Assembly: GCF_028858725.1 (NCBI RefSeq)
Contig: NC_084773.1
Location: 8,670,350-8,734,349, forward strand
Source: Colius striatus
Taxonomy: Eukaryota > Chordata > Aves > Coliiformes > Coliidae
Direction of reading: 5' to 3'
DNA: 64,000 bases
Position numbers and translations under genes: made by a program. The notes beneath the pieces were generated by a model. The model saw nothing but the letters and a program-made list of their open reading frames with translations. It had not been told where the DNA came from and searched no databases. Each line of letters starts with the position of its first letter. Position 1 is the first letter of the stretch. Below are positions 1 through 13,891 of the stretch, piece after piece.

Positions 1-3000
1 ATCACTACTTTAAAGCCAGTATCTCAGTACTTTGAGGAAGATGAAAGGAGGGAAAAACAAGGAAGATGAAAACGAGGGAGTCATAGTTTTAGAGCTTTTA
101 CAGATACCATTACATGGAATAGCATGAAATACAAAGGTCCTTTCAGCAAGAAAGATGCCCCTATTCAGAGTACTCTCTTCATGTCTCTGCTTAGAGTCAA
201 AACTGACTATTTTTTTTTTCAATCCTATACTTTTTCCAATTTCAAATCTGAAATCTGCAACTAACTTGGTTGCGAGTCTGTCAAACTATTGGACTAAGTA
301 ACAGAGCTCCCTCTAATGGTGCTTCTGTAGTCATACTCATTTATGTCTTGTTCCTACTTGTTGCTAATAAAGTTACATCAAACTCAGGACTGCCTTTGTT
401 ATATATATTTGTGTTTATTCCTTTCCATCTGGTACTAACTAATTTCTCCTTGGCAAAAAAGCAGTTTATTGCAATGGAGTCAGAATATAAAAGGGAGCTT
501 GTGCAGAAGAGGATCATTACCATGTATTAAGTAAGCCAAAAAGGGGAACAGAAGCATTAGGACCTAGATAGTATTTTATAAGGGTTTGTTTTTTCTTTTT
601 TCTCATTGAAAATACTGGTTATTTGCTTGCAAAAAGCATGCATTAAGAAAGATAGTCATACTTTCTCTGTGTGTCTGAATTTTCTTTATTGCTTTCACAT
701 CCTGGCATGAGAGAGGATGCTGCTGTATTTGGGATACTGCCAGGCTTATAATTGTTGAGGTGGATTGAAGACAATACAGGATTCAAAGAGAACATTTGAG
801 GGGAAAAAAAAACCAAAACCAAACTTGACAAACCTAAAGTAAGATGATACGAAAACTTGCTGATGCAGAACGTTAGTTCATACACTTGCTTTTCATCTAG
901 GAATTGGCCAAAGCCAGGGTTACTGCTCCTCCCCACTTGTTGCAAGTACAAATGAAACAAGACCCAAAGGCAAACCACTCCTAATTTTGATCCAGAAAAA
1001 CCACAAAAAATATTTTGTTTGTTTGCTTTACCTCTAAAGCACTCTGATTTTGCCCAGAAGAGCTCTGAATATTCCAGTTTGACCACAAGTAGAAATACTC
1101 TGCAGTGCTTCATCTTTACCTTCATTTGTGCACATCACCAGGCTTAGTAAATTGGCAAAATTACAGCTAGTCAATGAAGGAATAAGCATAATAGGAAAGA
1201 GATATTGCCAACATGAAATGAGATATTCACATGGTTTTGTAAAGAAGTCAGCACAATTAATTCCCTCGTTAGTAGAAGTAAGAAATTCATTCACACATCT
1301 TAAACGAAAGATAGACTTGGACAGGAGCTTTGCTATATAGAGTTCAAGGAACAATAAAGCAAGGATAATCTGTCCAACAAAAGTTTAAAAGTAAAAAATA
1401 TGAGTGAGAGAGAAGGAAACAGAAGCTATTGGAAAGAAACCTGGCTTCACAAAACTCTACCTATGCACAGCTCTGTTTATACGTATTTTGTACTCTATAA
1501 AAAAAAATATGAGTATACACCACAATGGTTTATGAAAAAAGAGCAGCAGAAGTACTGAGAGAAATAAAACACACCCTTGGCTCAGTATCTCAGTCTGTTT
1601 CCCCAGTGAGAGAAAGCAATTTTGGTGGGCAGGCAAAAAAGGAAAGCAAGGATTCATTATTATTACTTTTGTAGAACTATGTTCTACAAGCAAAAGACAA
1701 GAATATCCAGAGAGCGCTTATTTTAACTTTCTCCTGGATTTGATTGGTAGCACAACTTTAAATAACTCGTTCTCTCTCAGCACAATACCTGCCTATAAAA
1801 GGGTTGGCCAGTAATCAGATCCTTTTTTAAGTTTGAGGGTTTTTCAAGTTGGTAGTGTTGAAATTCCATCTCCTCAGAAAATCATCTCACAAGTACAAAA
1901 ATCTGGAAATCAAGAGTTAACAGAGGCATCATTCAGCAGCTGGGGCACTGCAGGTGTACAGGTTGCAAGCCACTTTTAGGTCACAGTAGTGGGTGGTAGT
2001 GGGTGGCACTGGCAGTGGCTTATTTGATCCTAAGCTACCATCTTATTTGAGCTTTAAAAAATGCCTGTTTGTGGTTTCCAAATTATGGAATGAACTTAAT
2101 TAAACTGTAAAACATTAAACAACAGTAGGAAATATTATATCCTTGTGGGAGAAAAGAAAAAAGAATAAATCAAGTGCCTTAGTGGCTTGGAGAAAATAAA
2201 CATAAACTGGTAGTAAAAATAAATCAGTAGTTTCCAGTCCCATCCACCACCTTCTTAGTGGCAACAGCAAGGAGACTTTTCCTTTTTAAAGAAAATTTTC
2301 TTCAAGAAAAAGCAAAGAAAAAGCTGATATATATATTCAAGTCCTTGTGGAAGCTATATCATCTCCTTTCTCTGTCTCCTCTCTTCCCACCGCCACATGT
2401 CACACTGTCATGCTAAGAGCTGCACACTCCAAAGTGTTTAAATGTTTTGCTAAAGCTGAAGAAACATGGCAAACTGGAGGATTACAACATTACCACTCTA
2501 ATTTATCAAAAGTTTTCAATGTTTCTCAGTATGTGTGAGTGGGAAGACAGAAAGAGGTAGTTCTGACATGTAATTCATGATCACAGTACTTTATATAAAG
2601 TGGAAGAAGAAAAGCAAAAGAAAAAAACCCAGAAAACAACAAAAGGAGAAATAATTATGGTGGAGAAACAAATTCACGAGCGTATCTGCCATTACTTTTT
2701 TTAAATAAAAAACTGTCATGAATTGTAAAGATTTCCTACATTGTAACTGAAAAAAAAATTAATCAGATGAAGTCTTTTACATGAGACAGAAAAATGTGTT
2801 TCTACCAGCTGTCACAAAAATATTGCACAATGACTGGCACAGAAATCTAACCCTCAGCGGTTTGGGGTTTTTTTCTGGTGGTTTTTGTTGGGGTTTGGTT
2901 ATTATTTTAATGCGTAATCAATGCATCAGAAAAGCTAAACTGGAAAAAGAAGTCACCACATTGTAGTTAACTTTCAAACAAGCAAAAGCCTGAACTTCTC

Positions 3001-3950
3001 TTACTCTGTGCATTGCAAAACTACTGAAGACAATGCGATACTGAGAGATTAATTGAACAAGTGACTGCTCAGTTGGGTCATTGACATTCTTTAAGTCAGG
3101 GATGCAGCAAAAATCAGGGACAATCTTATTATCTTCTGTATAAGAAACTATCAATAAGAAATTAAAGTCCTTGGACTCCTGGAACTGAGTAAATCAGACA
3201 GATTCACCAGGAATGTGAGGACAAAGACTGTCAAAGAGATAGGCTGGGACTATGCAACACCTCACAAACAAGGAGAGCGATTTCAAAACCAGTATGGTGT
3301 TTGACTAGCAGCCAATACATTTTCAAAATAAATCAAATGTGCTCCTGTCGTCTCCTTTTCATAAGAAACCTGGCAGCCACATTCTGTGCTGGCTGGAGTT
3401 TATGTAAAGTCCCTGGTTCCCTTAACATAGTGAAAACCCAGCCTACGTTACAAATATTTTCACTATTCATCTAAACTATGCTTACATCCTCAAATGCCAC
3501 TCTGTTTTCCCATGATTTTTCATTGTGTTATATTCATGAAGAGTCTTCAAAAGGCTAGATTCCACTATCATCATCATAGATATAAGATTAATTCTGTGTG
3601 TATAATTGAATGCTAAACCACATCTGGTCATTTTGGGAAACAAAATTGACTAATTCACTACAATTCAGACTTAATTATTCCTTTCAGAGATTAATTTCAC
3701 ATTACTACATTAATAAACTATAACTGTATTTTTTTTCCAAGAGTAGTGTAATAATGTTCAGAATATTCACTAAAACAGAAAAAAATATTTCACTATCTGT
3801 TGAAACCCAAGGAATAACTTTTTTCCAAAAACTAAGCAGAACAGGATTTGGTAATAGGTTGGGGAAGGGTAAGAGATTGCTTTATGCAAGCTTACAAAAC
3901 CAAATTACATAAGTTAAATCAGAACTGTCGTATATAATAGTATATTATGT

Positions 3951-3986
3951 TGTATGTAATTTCTTTGTAGTTTTAAATTACATACA
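3951..3986. repeat. Inverted repeat, 12-bp perfect arms, 12-nt loop
   Basis: TGTATGTAATTT and AAATTACATACA flank a 12-nt spacer. It lies in AT-rich intergenic DNA with no associated gene. Confidence 0.7.
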
Positions 3987-6900
3987 GAAGTCCAGATTCT
4001 TAATATCAGACTCTTGATTGTACTTTGGGAAAGAGTTCATTAGAAATAGTCAAAACTGATGCAGCAGCAGAATTTTAGGTGAGAAAAAAATGCAATGGAT
4101 ACAGTATTTTGTCATAAATGTCTTTATAATGGCAAAGAGTGATTGCTTGACAAATGCTAGAATCAATTTTATTTAACATCTTTATTAATAATCTCTAAGA
4201 GGGAGCACACAGCACATTAACTAAATATGCACAGCATATTAATTAGGAAGTACTGCAAACATCAGAAAGGATCTAGAGATGTTTAAAACCCCAGAGAGGA
4301 GAAATGAAGTATTAGCCAGACAAATGCATGCTAAAGTCCTAGGGGAAGAGATTAATAAATCCTTCACTGAACTCAGAGATCTAGCAGCTCTTGCAATACA
4401 CACTGAAGGCAAATTCACTGTGCAACACTTGCTTCGTGTAATCCTGCACAGAGCAAAACCACCTAGAATATTTTGTGTGCCTCTTTTTACACAAGGAAAG
4501 ATATTAAAGCTTCATTGTGGAAAGGCTAGCTCTTCACAATGATGTTTCAATGGAAGAACACTACATTTGGGTAGGATTTGTCTAGGTAACCAGATGAATA
4601 ATTATGCTTTTTACCATACTAATTCCCATAGCTTATGTCTTCTTCCCTTTTTAAACCAGAAGAATCCTCCCCAAAAAAGAATCTGACCCCAAATACAAAT
4701 TCTAATTTAAAAAAAGAGAGTGCAATGCAGTCTGATGACTCTGTTTTACAAGTTATTTGTCTAAATTATGTGGTCTCTGTATTAATAATTACTCTTTATC
4801 ATTCAATGCTTCATAAAGATAGCTGAAAGCTAATTAGAGATTGTTCTAACAGCAGTTAGCCAATGCTGACTTTGATCACTCTTTGCTTTTAAAGTTTGTG
4901 CCCTGTGCTAAAACTGCATTCCCAAGATGTTTTCATTTACCATCAGGAAAGCAGATAGAATCAGATCATGTCACAGGACAGGAGTTCTGAGCGGATGGGT
5001 AAAATCAATGAAAAAAAAAAAAAGAGAGAAAAAAGAAAGAAAACCACTTACAGTTTATCACACGAGATTAAGAAAAAACCCAAATTGGGTATTTGGGGAT
5101 TTTTCAGTACAGAAAGGAAATTGGTACAGTTCTTCCAACATGCTTATGATCAAAACCACAATGTGGCAGCCAAATACCCAGTGCTCATTGCTTCAATAGC
5201 TCCTTGTTAACTCACTTAACTAAAATATTGAAGTTATGTTTGGGAAGCCCCACTCAAAATTTACATGGCCAACTGACTGAGAAATGTCCCCCTGCTTCCA
5301 TTAACTCTTTTTACATCTTCCTTTCAAAGCCTCATCACTCATGGAAAATCAGTCACTTGTGGCAGACTCCAATTTTGATGCAAACACCATGGGAAAGGCA
5401 ATTCACACATAGACTGGATGGGCAAAGGACTGCTCACGTAGCACTGTCCAAAGCTCTTGTGGATACTCCTGTATTCAATATCACAGTAAACAAGGAAGCT
5501 ATCAGGACAGACTCCACACTGCTGGCCATTTGATACCTGATTATGCAGCATGCTTGCCAGCAACCTTGCTGAATAGGCTTTAAAATATCTTATATGGCTC
5601 AGTGGTCTCATAATCCCCACTATACAAGATGTGGAACATCTCTTTTGGAATTCACCTCTGCTTACTCAGTGTAAGTCTAACTGTCTTCAGTGTAAGAAGA
5701 ACATATTGATCCCATTTGATGCTACAATGCATCTGCTTCAAAGAGGTTTTGCCATTATAGCTTTTATTAGGAGGAAGCTTCACTATAAAGGGCAGGCTGC
5801 TGCTTGCCCAGCATTTATCAATACCTATCTTCAGGGAAAATGAGCTCATTAGCAGCATGACATACAAAAGGTCTGAAACAGGGAAACTGCATAACAAATG
5901 ACAACCCATAAATTAGGAAGTAAAACATGACAGACAAATTTGACATCACACCAATGTCTCTGCCCATGCCCCATGAGTAAAGGAGGTCTGCACAGTGTTT
6001 GAAGTTTATTCTAGAGAGTAAACAATAAGTACTTCTCTTGCATTTGTCTTGCAGAATTAGCAGTGTGGCTAGAAATTGCTCTTCTGGGAAAAGCTTTACA
6101 TTTTATGTTCCACATCTTCTTGGGAATTGTTGGCACCTCTTTCTAAATCTTATCAGTAGGTTTTACCAGCTATCTCCTTACTCACTCCAATTAGCATAGA
6201 AAGAAAAGAGCATTGACCTTTTTTTTCTTCAGGAGCTGAACAAGGTGATAGAATGACAGATAATACTGAATGTATTACAGGAATTTTTAGACCCATAGTT
6301 TAATGCACTTTTCCCTGCAGCACCAGTTGTGAGTTCCTGGTGCTCTACAGCCTCTGAGGTCTTCTACAACACATAGTCAGGAGAATGGTAAACAAGGATG
6401 TGTGTTTCAAATACTGTGAGTAGCCTCTCTGATTTTTTTAACAGAAACTTGCCTATGTCCTTAAGAAAAGACTCAGACTGTTTGTATAAGAGTGACAGTG
6501 CTGACTCAGATCAAAGATTCATCCTGCTCTGTATTCTGCCTCTGACAGCAGCCCTTGTCAGACAAGGAGAGGACAGAAAGCATCATCTGAAGGTACATTT
6601 ACAGATGTATGTGCAGCAGCACTGACTCCAACATGTGCCCTCTTAACTTCCAGACATCAGATAGCATAAGGACATCCAGAGCTGGTGGCTGCACCTGGAC
6701 CATAGATTTTAAACAGCCCCTGAAGGACTTAACCACCATTAATGTATCTAGTTCATTTTTATTAACCTATTTTAGTTTCAAAAACACAGGCCCAAGATTC
6801 ACATCTTCTTCCTGAACAGCTCACAGTGAAGAGAGACACATTCAGAACATGCAGTCTCTGCTCTCTCTGCTTGGCTGTGCCTCTTTCAGAAATTTCTTAT

Positions 6901-9900
6901 GATTGCTGAGGTGACACTTGAGAAAGAAGTAAGCAGGACTTCTGTTTTCATCATGTTTAAAAACAAACTTCCAACACCACCCAAGCAGTCCAGCAGCTTA
7001 CAGTAAAAGGAATTGTATCCACTCTTGAAAGTCCTGTGTGGGTTATATTAGATGTGAAACAAGTAGTGCTGCAGAGCAGGATTTGATACATGAAAGACTA
7101 GACTCCTCACAGACTGTCTCTGCTATTGAAAATAAAGCAAAGTCTTTTTCTAAGAGATTAGAAGGTGCTGAAAACAAGTTTGCTAGTCTGCAAATTAGCT
7201 GTGCTGGATATGTTGGCATGTTTAATATGTTACTCAAGGAAAATAAAGTGCTACAATACAAGATAGACAAAGTAGATAATGCAGCCAGAAATGAGAATTC
7301 TAAGAATAGTTCTGCATGTCTGAGAAAACTGAAACAGAGAAAGGAGATGTTTTCTCTGCACAGTGACCTGAGGATCTGTAGTACTCAGGGAGGACTGGGT
7401 GCTGATTGCTTTGATCTCTGCCAGAGTAACACCACGAAAAAAGACATTTATTCTGCAGGAGTCTGTTACCTAGGCCAGGGGGAGCTTCCACAACAACGAG
7501 AAGCTTCCAGAGATTGAACTATCTTGAAAATGGCCCAAGGTTGGAGAATTAACTCTCACATCCACTCACCCCTTGCACTCCCAGACTAAAATACAGCTTT
7601 TTGACCCTGTCCTCTCTAACAATTGCACATAAATTGCCACAAATTTGTCATGGTGCAGCCTCTTACCTTTGGGATGAGACAAGGTTCTCCAGAGGCTGCT
7701 GTGATTCATGCAAGGGTCGAAAGCACAAAGTGACACGTAATCCCCCTAGCCTCATTTACTTGTTCTGATGTCTTATTAAACTGACTCTCCTTCCTGCTTA
7801 ACACAGCACCTAGTTGTTCATTTCACACATGATTATCTTGTTCCAGTCACATCAGATATTCACCTTAAACTAGCTCAGAGGCCCTTTCTCAAACTGTTTC
7901 TCTCAGACAAACATTATGTCAAGATGATAAGTAAGCAGAAATTCACAAAATCTGTTCTTTTACACTCAACTCAATAGCATGTTCTTCTGACATCAGCCTG
8001 CCCTCTTCTCCCGAGTACAATATCTATTGAGCACAGTAATTTCAATTTTGAAATAATAATCCTGGCAGAAATTGAACTTTTGATCTTCATGTGAGAGTAA
8101 GTATGTACAAAACTATCATGAAATCCATTTTTTTTTTCCCCTTCCAGCTTGCTGCTTCTTCCCTTCTCTTCCCCCTGAAAGTATGATTGGGACCTAGTTC
8201 AGAAAGCATTTTCAGGATCTCCTGCTGAAGAACGGGAGTGAAGCAGCTGTTTAAAATGCCCTCATGGTTTCTGAATAGCGGCCAGACAAAACGCATCTTT
8301 AAGTTATTCTAAATCAGGGTGTTACACTTAACACAAGTAACTGTGCAAAGACTTAGCTACTGTTTGTTGGAATAGGGACCACTCATCTTTTTTTTCCAGT
8401 GCTAAGAACAACGGGTTTCTAGTCCTGATTTCTTCCAAAGTTTCATAAACAGGGACCTTTCAGTGTCTGGTGAGTAAGAACAGCTTTGGGGCATACAGCA
8501 ACTCCTCTACATTTACAGCTCCAATTCAGCTTGTTTAGATATCCACCAGTTACATGTGAATAGGTTTGCTCCCAGTACCCTGCTGCATTCTTATCCCTTC
8601 TGTCATTGAATGCTGTTGCAGTAGATGACAAAAAACCTTCCCACATAAAAGGCAAGTTAAAGGTCACACTGCCTCTTCATTCCTAAAGCACAGCTACTCT
8701 ATTTCTTTTGCTACCACAGAAAACACAGCCCTCTTCACAAGAACTCTTTGCTAAATCTGTATGACTTAGGCCTAGATACAGAGGGTAGGAAGCAGGAGGC
8801 TTCATCTTGCAAACACCCATACACATAGGGAACCTGACCCTGGGGACTGGCTGGAGCCCACTTGCCCTCTTGCCATGCACAGTGGCTCACACACACCGGT
8901 GCCAGGTTTGGAGATCACAGAGGTGTTTTGTAAATTCTAGGAATGACTTTGGGAGAAGGGTAGGGAGGTTGTATTCAAAATTCAGAAACATCTTCTTTGA
9001 TGTTGAACACTTTTCCCCTGTCATTCAAGCACATGTTTTTTTGTTTAAGGATGATTAATATATTTTTAATGTTTTTCCTAGACTGAAGGGAAGCCTGTGC
9101 TATATATTAAAAGAGGCTAGAAAAACAGCCTGAAAGCTGAGCTGGCATAAGTGGGTAGCCTGTATGTGATGTTTATTATGATTTTTCCTTAAGATCCTTG
9201 TCTCCTCATTTTTCACTGTTTCTTTTTGCATTTGTCACTGCCCTGTTTGAGGCATCTTGTCTTCACTCCCGTATTAGTCCAAGTCCTAAGAAGAATTCAA
9301 CCCAAAACACTCTTTGAGAAAGCTTTAACAAGTACAAAATTGAGCCAAGCTCCATATAGAGCAATACCTAGAAAGCTAACTTAACTGCCGCTGCAGTGCA
9401 ACTTGCCAAAAATCTGGGTTTGATAGTGCAGGTTTCAGAGTGTTTGTCAGGTGCCTGGGTTAGAGTACAACCTAGGCCATTCAAGCCTGAGTATAGGAGA
9501 CCCAGAGCAGGGGAAGAGGAAAATGAACCAGCAGTGAGGACCGGGCCCCGTGCTTGCCCCACACAGCAGCAGTGATTCCCTGTCTGACTCCACTTCAGCG
9601 GCTCTGTGGAAGCCACCTGCCCCAGCCCCAATAGCACAGAAAAGAGTGCCTGCTTTGTCCCTACTTCTTGCACACAAAAAAGCTGTTTCAGTGTCTCACC
9701 CTAGGTGCAGGCAAGACAAAGCAAGTCCTACGGAAGGCAGGGTGGGGGAGGTGTATTCTTTCTCTTATGACAACATTTTTCAGTGCTAATGGAGGTAACT
9801 GCAAGTGAAGGCTGCACTTGACATATGGAAAAAAATGACAAAAGTTTGTCAGCAAACATTCAAATGTGAACAGTTCCTGGAACTGGATTCACAGCATTTG

Positions 9901-12900
9901 TTGAACACTGGAACTTGGGGAGACACCAGATTTAGCAGCAAGGGCTAAAACTGAGCTCATGCTTATGGGTCAAATGAAACAGCTGTTTAAATGTCCAGGA
10001 AAAATGACTGCTCCATTGGCACAAGCTGTAACATTTATCAAAACAGAAAAAAAACAGTAGTCCACGAGGTCCTCAAAATTATTCATTTCTATTCCTATCA
10101 TTTTCGCCTTGCAGATAAGATGAAAAGCCTCATTATATTTTACGTTCCTAAGTTTTATGGCTCTGACATATACTCAGAAAGATTGCCTTTGCTGCTGTTA
10201 ACTACCTGCCGGCACTCTCATTAAGATTCATTTAGAAATAATCTATTACCAAAAAGGAAAGGTCCAAGTTTCAAGGATGGCTTATTTAAATCACAGCATG
10301 CCATTCTGCAGCAACAGGAAAACGGCCAGTTCCCCCCACTAGCACCTTTCAGAGCTGCTCAGTGGGGGAAGAGGCAACCCATGGGAAGGTGTATTGAATT
10401 TCCAGATGGGAAAGTAATGGCAAAAAACTCAGGCCACCACAACTCTAAACAAGTGCAAAAAACCAAAATTTCACACCAATATAGAGCTGCATATGAAGAG
10501 TATACATTCTGCACTGTCCCTTAAAAACTATGCAGACGGATTAAAAGAATATTTAATAACTCATGTGCCACATATTATTTTTATACATAATATTAATTCT
10601 TATTTGCATTTATAAAATAGGGATACAGAAATTACTACTATAGTCTTGGAAGAGAAAAACTTAGAATACAAAGCACAAGGCTTCTAAACTATCAGTAATA
10701 ATGCATATGCCCACTTTTCTTTGATATTAAAAACTTCTCAAGAATCAAAATTTAACAAGTGCTATAGTTTATATTACTATCCAAATACCTCTGATGGTTC
10801 ACTTTAAAATATTTCTCATCTACCTTACTTTTTAAAATGTATTCAAGTATGAATATTTTAGGAAAGAAAAGAAAAGTGAATTAAATAAGAGGGGAAAAAA
10901 ATCAAGTAATGTTGACTGACACATAAAAAGTAGGCTTTGTTAATGTTATATTCATTACCTTAGAAAATGTTTTACAGGAAGTGTAGTAAATCCACTACAG
11001 ATGTGATAAAGATTAAAACCTCTTTTAAAGCAGATCTGTCCATGTAAAATAACCCAAAAGGCATGTGCAACATTTCTCAGCAATTCTCCAAATAAATAGC
11101 TGATGAAACAAACTAAATATTAAACTGAAGCATTTAATAAATTTTACACAAATATGGTCTTATTAATCAAGATGAAAATCAAAAAATCCTCATTTTTCCC
11201 TTCATCTCCCAGAGATATTAAAAAGCTCTTAGAAGCTAATTTGAAATGGCAGTCCATTTGCTCTAGCACTGTGATACCTACCATAACAATACACAAAACC
11301 ACTTGCAGTGTATCATGCAGGAGAATTTCCCTTAAAGCACTGCTTAAATTAAAAAAAAAATACCATTTTGAAATACAAATAAATTAAGAGTACATTATCT
11401 GATGCCTTTAAGGGAGGAAATGTTACTGTTTTATCCACCATGTTTCATTTTGGTTTTTAATAGACCATCTTTAGATGAACCAGGATTAAATATTTGCATT
11501 AAGCATACCTATAAATGCCATTGAACAGCTGGGTCCTATCAACCCAAACATCACAAATGGCTTGCAAGATTCTGATTGCATAAATGTTAAATCAGCATTA
11601 ACATTTTTTTGCTAAAGAATATATGATAGTACAGCAGAGTTAAATGAGAGTTTAAAAATAAAGAATTAAAGCAGTCACTTCATCATGATAAAATGTTGTA
11701 TTTCATTCTCCTCCAAAGACTGTCCCAGTCCTGCAATTTTCATTTAGGATTTCTACGCCACTGACAGGTGGGGTTAAACCATGACACTCCTATATGTTTA
11801 ATCAATGTTTTAAAACAGTTGCAATAAAAGGAATATTTAGTTAAACAGTAGACACCCAGAAGAAAAACAATCACTTTTTCTGCACATGAAAATATTTTGC
11901 CTTTGCTTTCTAAAATGGTATGACCTGACAATTACATACTAGTCTCACACGAGAGCTAAAAGAGAATGCAAAAAAAAAGTGAAATGGTGCAGCTGAAGGG
12001 GTAAAACAGCCTTGAGACCCAAACCTGCAAACATTTTTTCCCATGATTAACTACTCTGCCATGAGGAATCTCATTTGAATCATTAAGTGTACTCAAAGTA
12101 ACAAAGTTAAAGACATACATAAGTATTTACAGGCTTGGACTTTGATATGACCTGAGGAAACAGCAGAGAAATTCTATCCTCTTTTTCTTTGTCCTCAGAT
12201 GAGCTAATTCCCATCTATTATGGAAAGGATTTCTTCAGTCATTGTAAGGTAGCTTCCCATGGATACACAGAGTTTTAATTTCAATTTTTAATTTAAAGGA
12301 AAAGTTATATCCCTCTCAACAAAAGCACTATAAAGAGAACATGTGGGCAGATTGCTGTCCATAAAACAACTACATATAACATTAAATATTTGCACATCTT
12401 CTTATGTCAGCTTGGCAAGAGTTAAATTTGCTACCCATGAGTATTGCTGACATTCCAAGTTCATGCCAAGAAATGTATTTACTACCACACATTGCCATCT
12501 TTTATGTAACACAACATATGTGTGTGTTTATACTCAGATACATCTATGCATACAGTCAAAAAGAGCTATACCATAAATAATAATAAGAAATCAAGTGAAA
12601 TTAATATTTAACACACATGCCATCCACTAATAAACCCAAGCAATGTATAGTACAAAACCTATGCTTGACTTTCATCATGATGTAATTGCTACTTCAGATC
12701 AAACTGAGAAAATTAACGTTAGCCAAAATAACATCAAGTAGGATAATTTGGCCAAAACACTCAATTTCTCACTTTCGGCAATAAAAATTCTGATTATGTA
12801 AATAAGGTAGAGATAAATAAACTGTTAAAAATACAATTCAGTTCCAATGGAAGAGGAACATACAAGCGTATGAACCTTGCTTATTAATCAGCTTAAGTCT

Positions 12901-13876
12901 CTGCTGAAAAACAAAGAGTTCACAGATCTAGATATGCTAAAAAGAACACAAGCAATCCAAACACAGCACCATGTGTTACAAGGAAAATGTAACCTTTCTT
13001 AAAAGAAAGCAATGCAGTAAGTATATAGACTTCAATGCTTCAGAAATTTTCCCCATGGATGGCATACATAATTTGATATATTGTATGTGTTTCCTTGTAC
13101 ATTTCCTCCAAATTCCTACACTCAAATTAAGTCAGTTGTAATACAGTATTTCTCAACAGGAGCATTAACAGACATCAGATTTTTCACTCATCAGTGACTA
13201 CATTGTTTTCTCACAGAAATAATCAAGAATCAAATTTGCTTCCAATTAATTCCCTGATGTCTCATGGCTACAAAAGAACAAAGCACCAGCCTAAGTGGTA
13301 CACACTTGGACAAAGAACAATCTCTGTGCCTGTGGGTTTGCTGTAATATATTTGGGTTCTGTGCTGCTCAGAAAGTGAGATACGTTCAGCACTGAGAAAA
13401 GATTTACCTGTCATGTCTGAATTAAAAGGTCTATATCCAGATGTTAGATGATGTCCTATGTTGGTACCAAAGGTCTAGATGCAACCCTATTCAGTTCCTT
13501 TGCTTGTTTTGTTCCAAGGAAAAGGATATCTCCTTGTCTGAAGGGTTTCCCACCTGCTGTGCCCAGAGTCCCTAGGACCATTTGGCATAGTTTAGAGCAG
13601 TGAAAATAATCCAGACCCCTAAAGCAGCTATAAGTAGAGACACCATGTCTACATAATTTCTGCACCTGTATTGACTTGGTTCTTCCAATTCAAGTGTGGT
13701 TCATCTAAACTGAGCCTTTAGTCCTGCAAGAGCTGCAGCACATCTTATGGTGGCATCATGGCAATTAGCAGAAAGGTGAGTATGCTCCCCACTTCACAAA
13801 TTTATCTGGCCAAGATCAAATGTTTATGTAGCCCAAGACCACCTCAAATCTACAAATAATTTAAAGTTCATGATTT

Positions 13877-13891
13877 AAAAAAAAAAAAAAA
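13877..13891. repeat. Poly(A) tract, 15 bp
   Basis: Homopolymer A run in noncoding AT-rich DNA. Confidence 0.75.
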
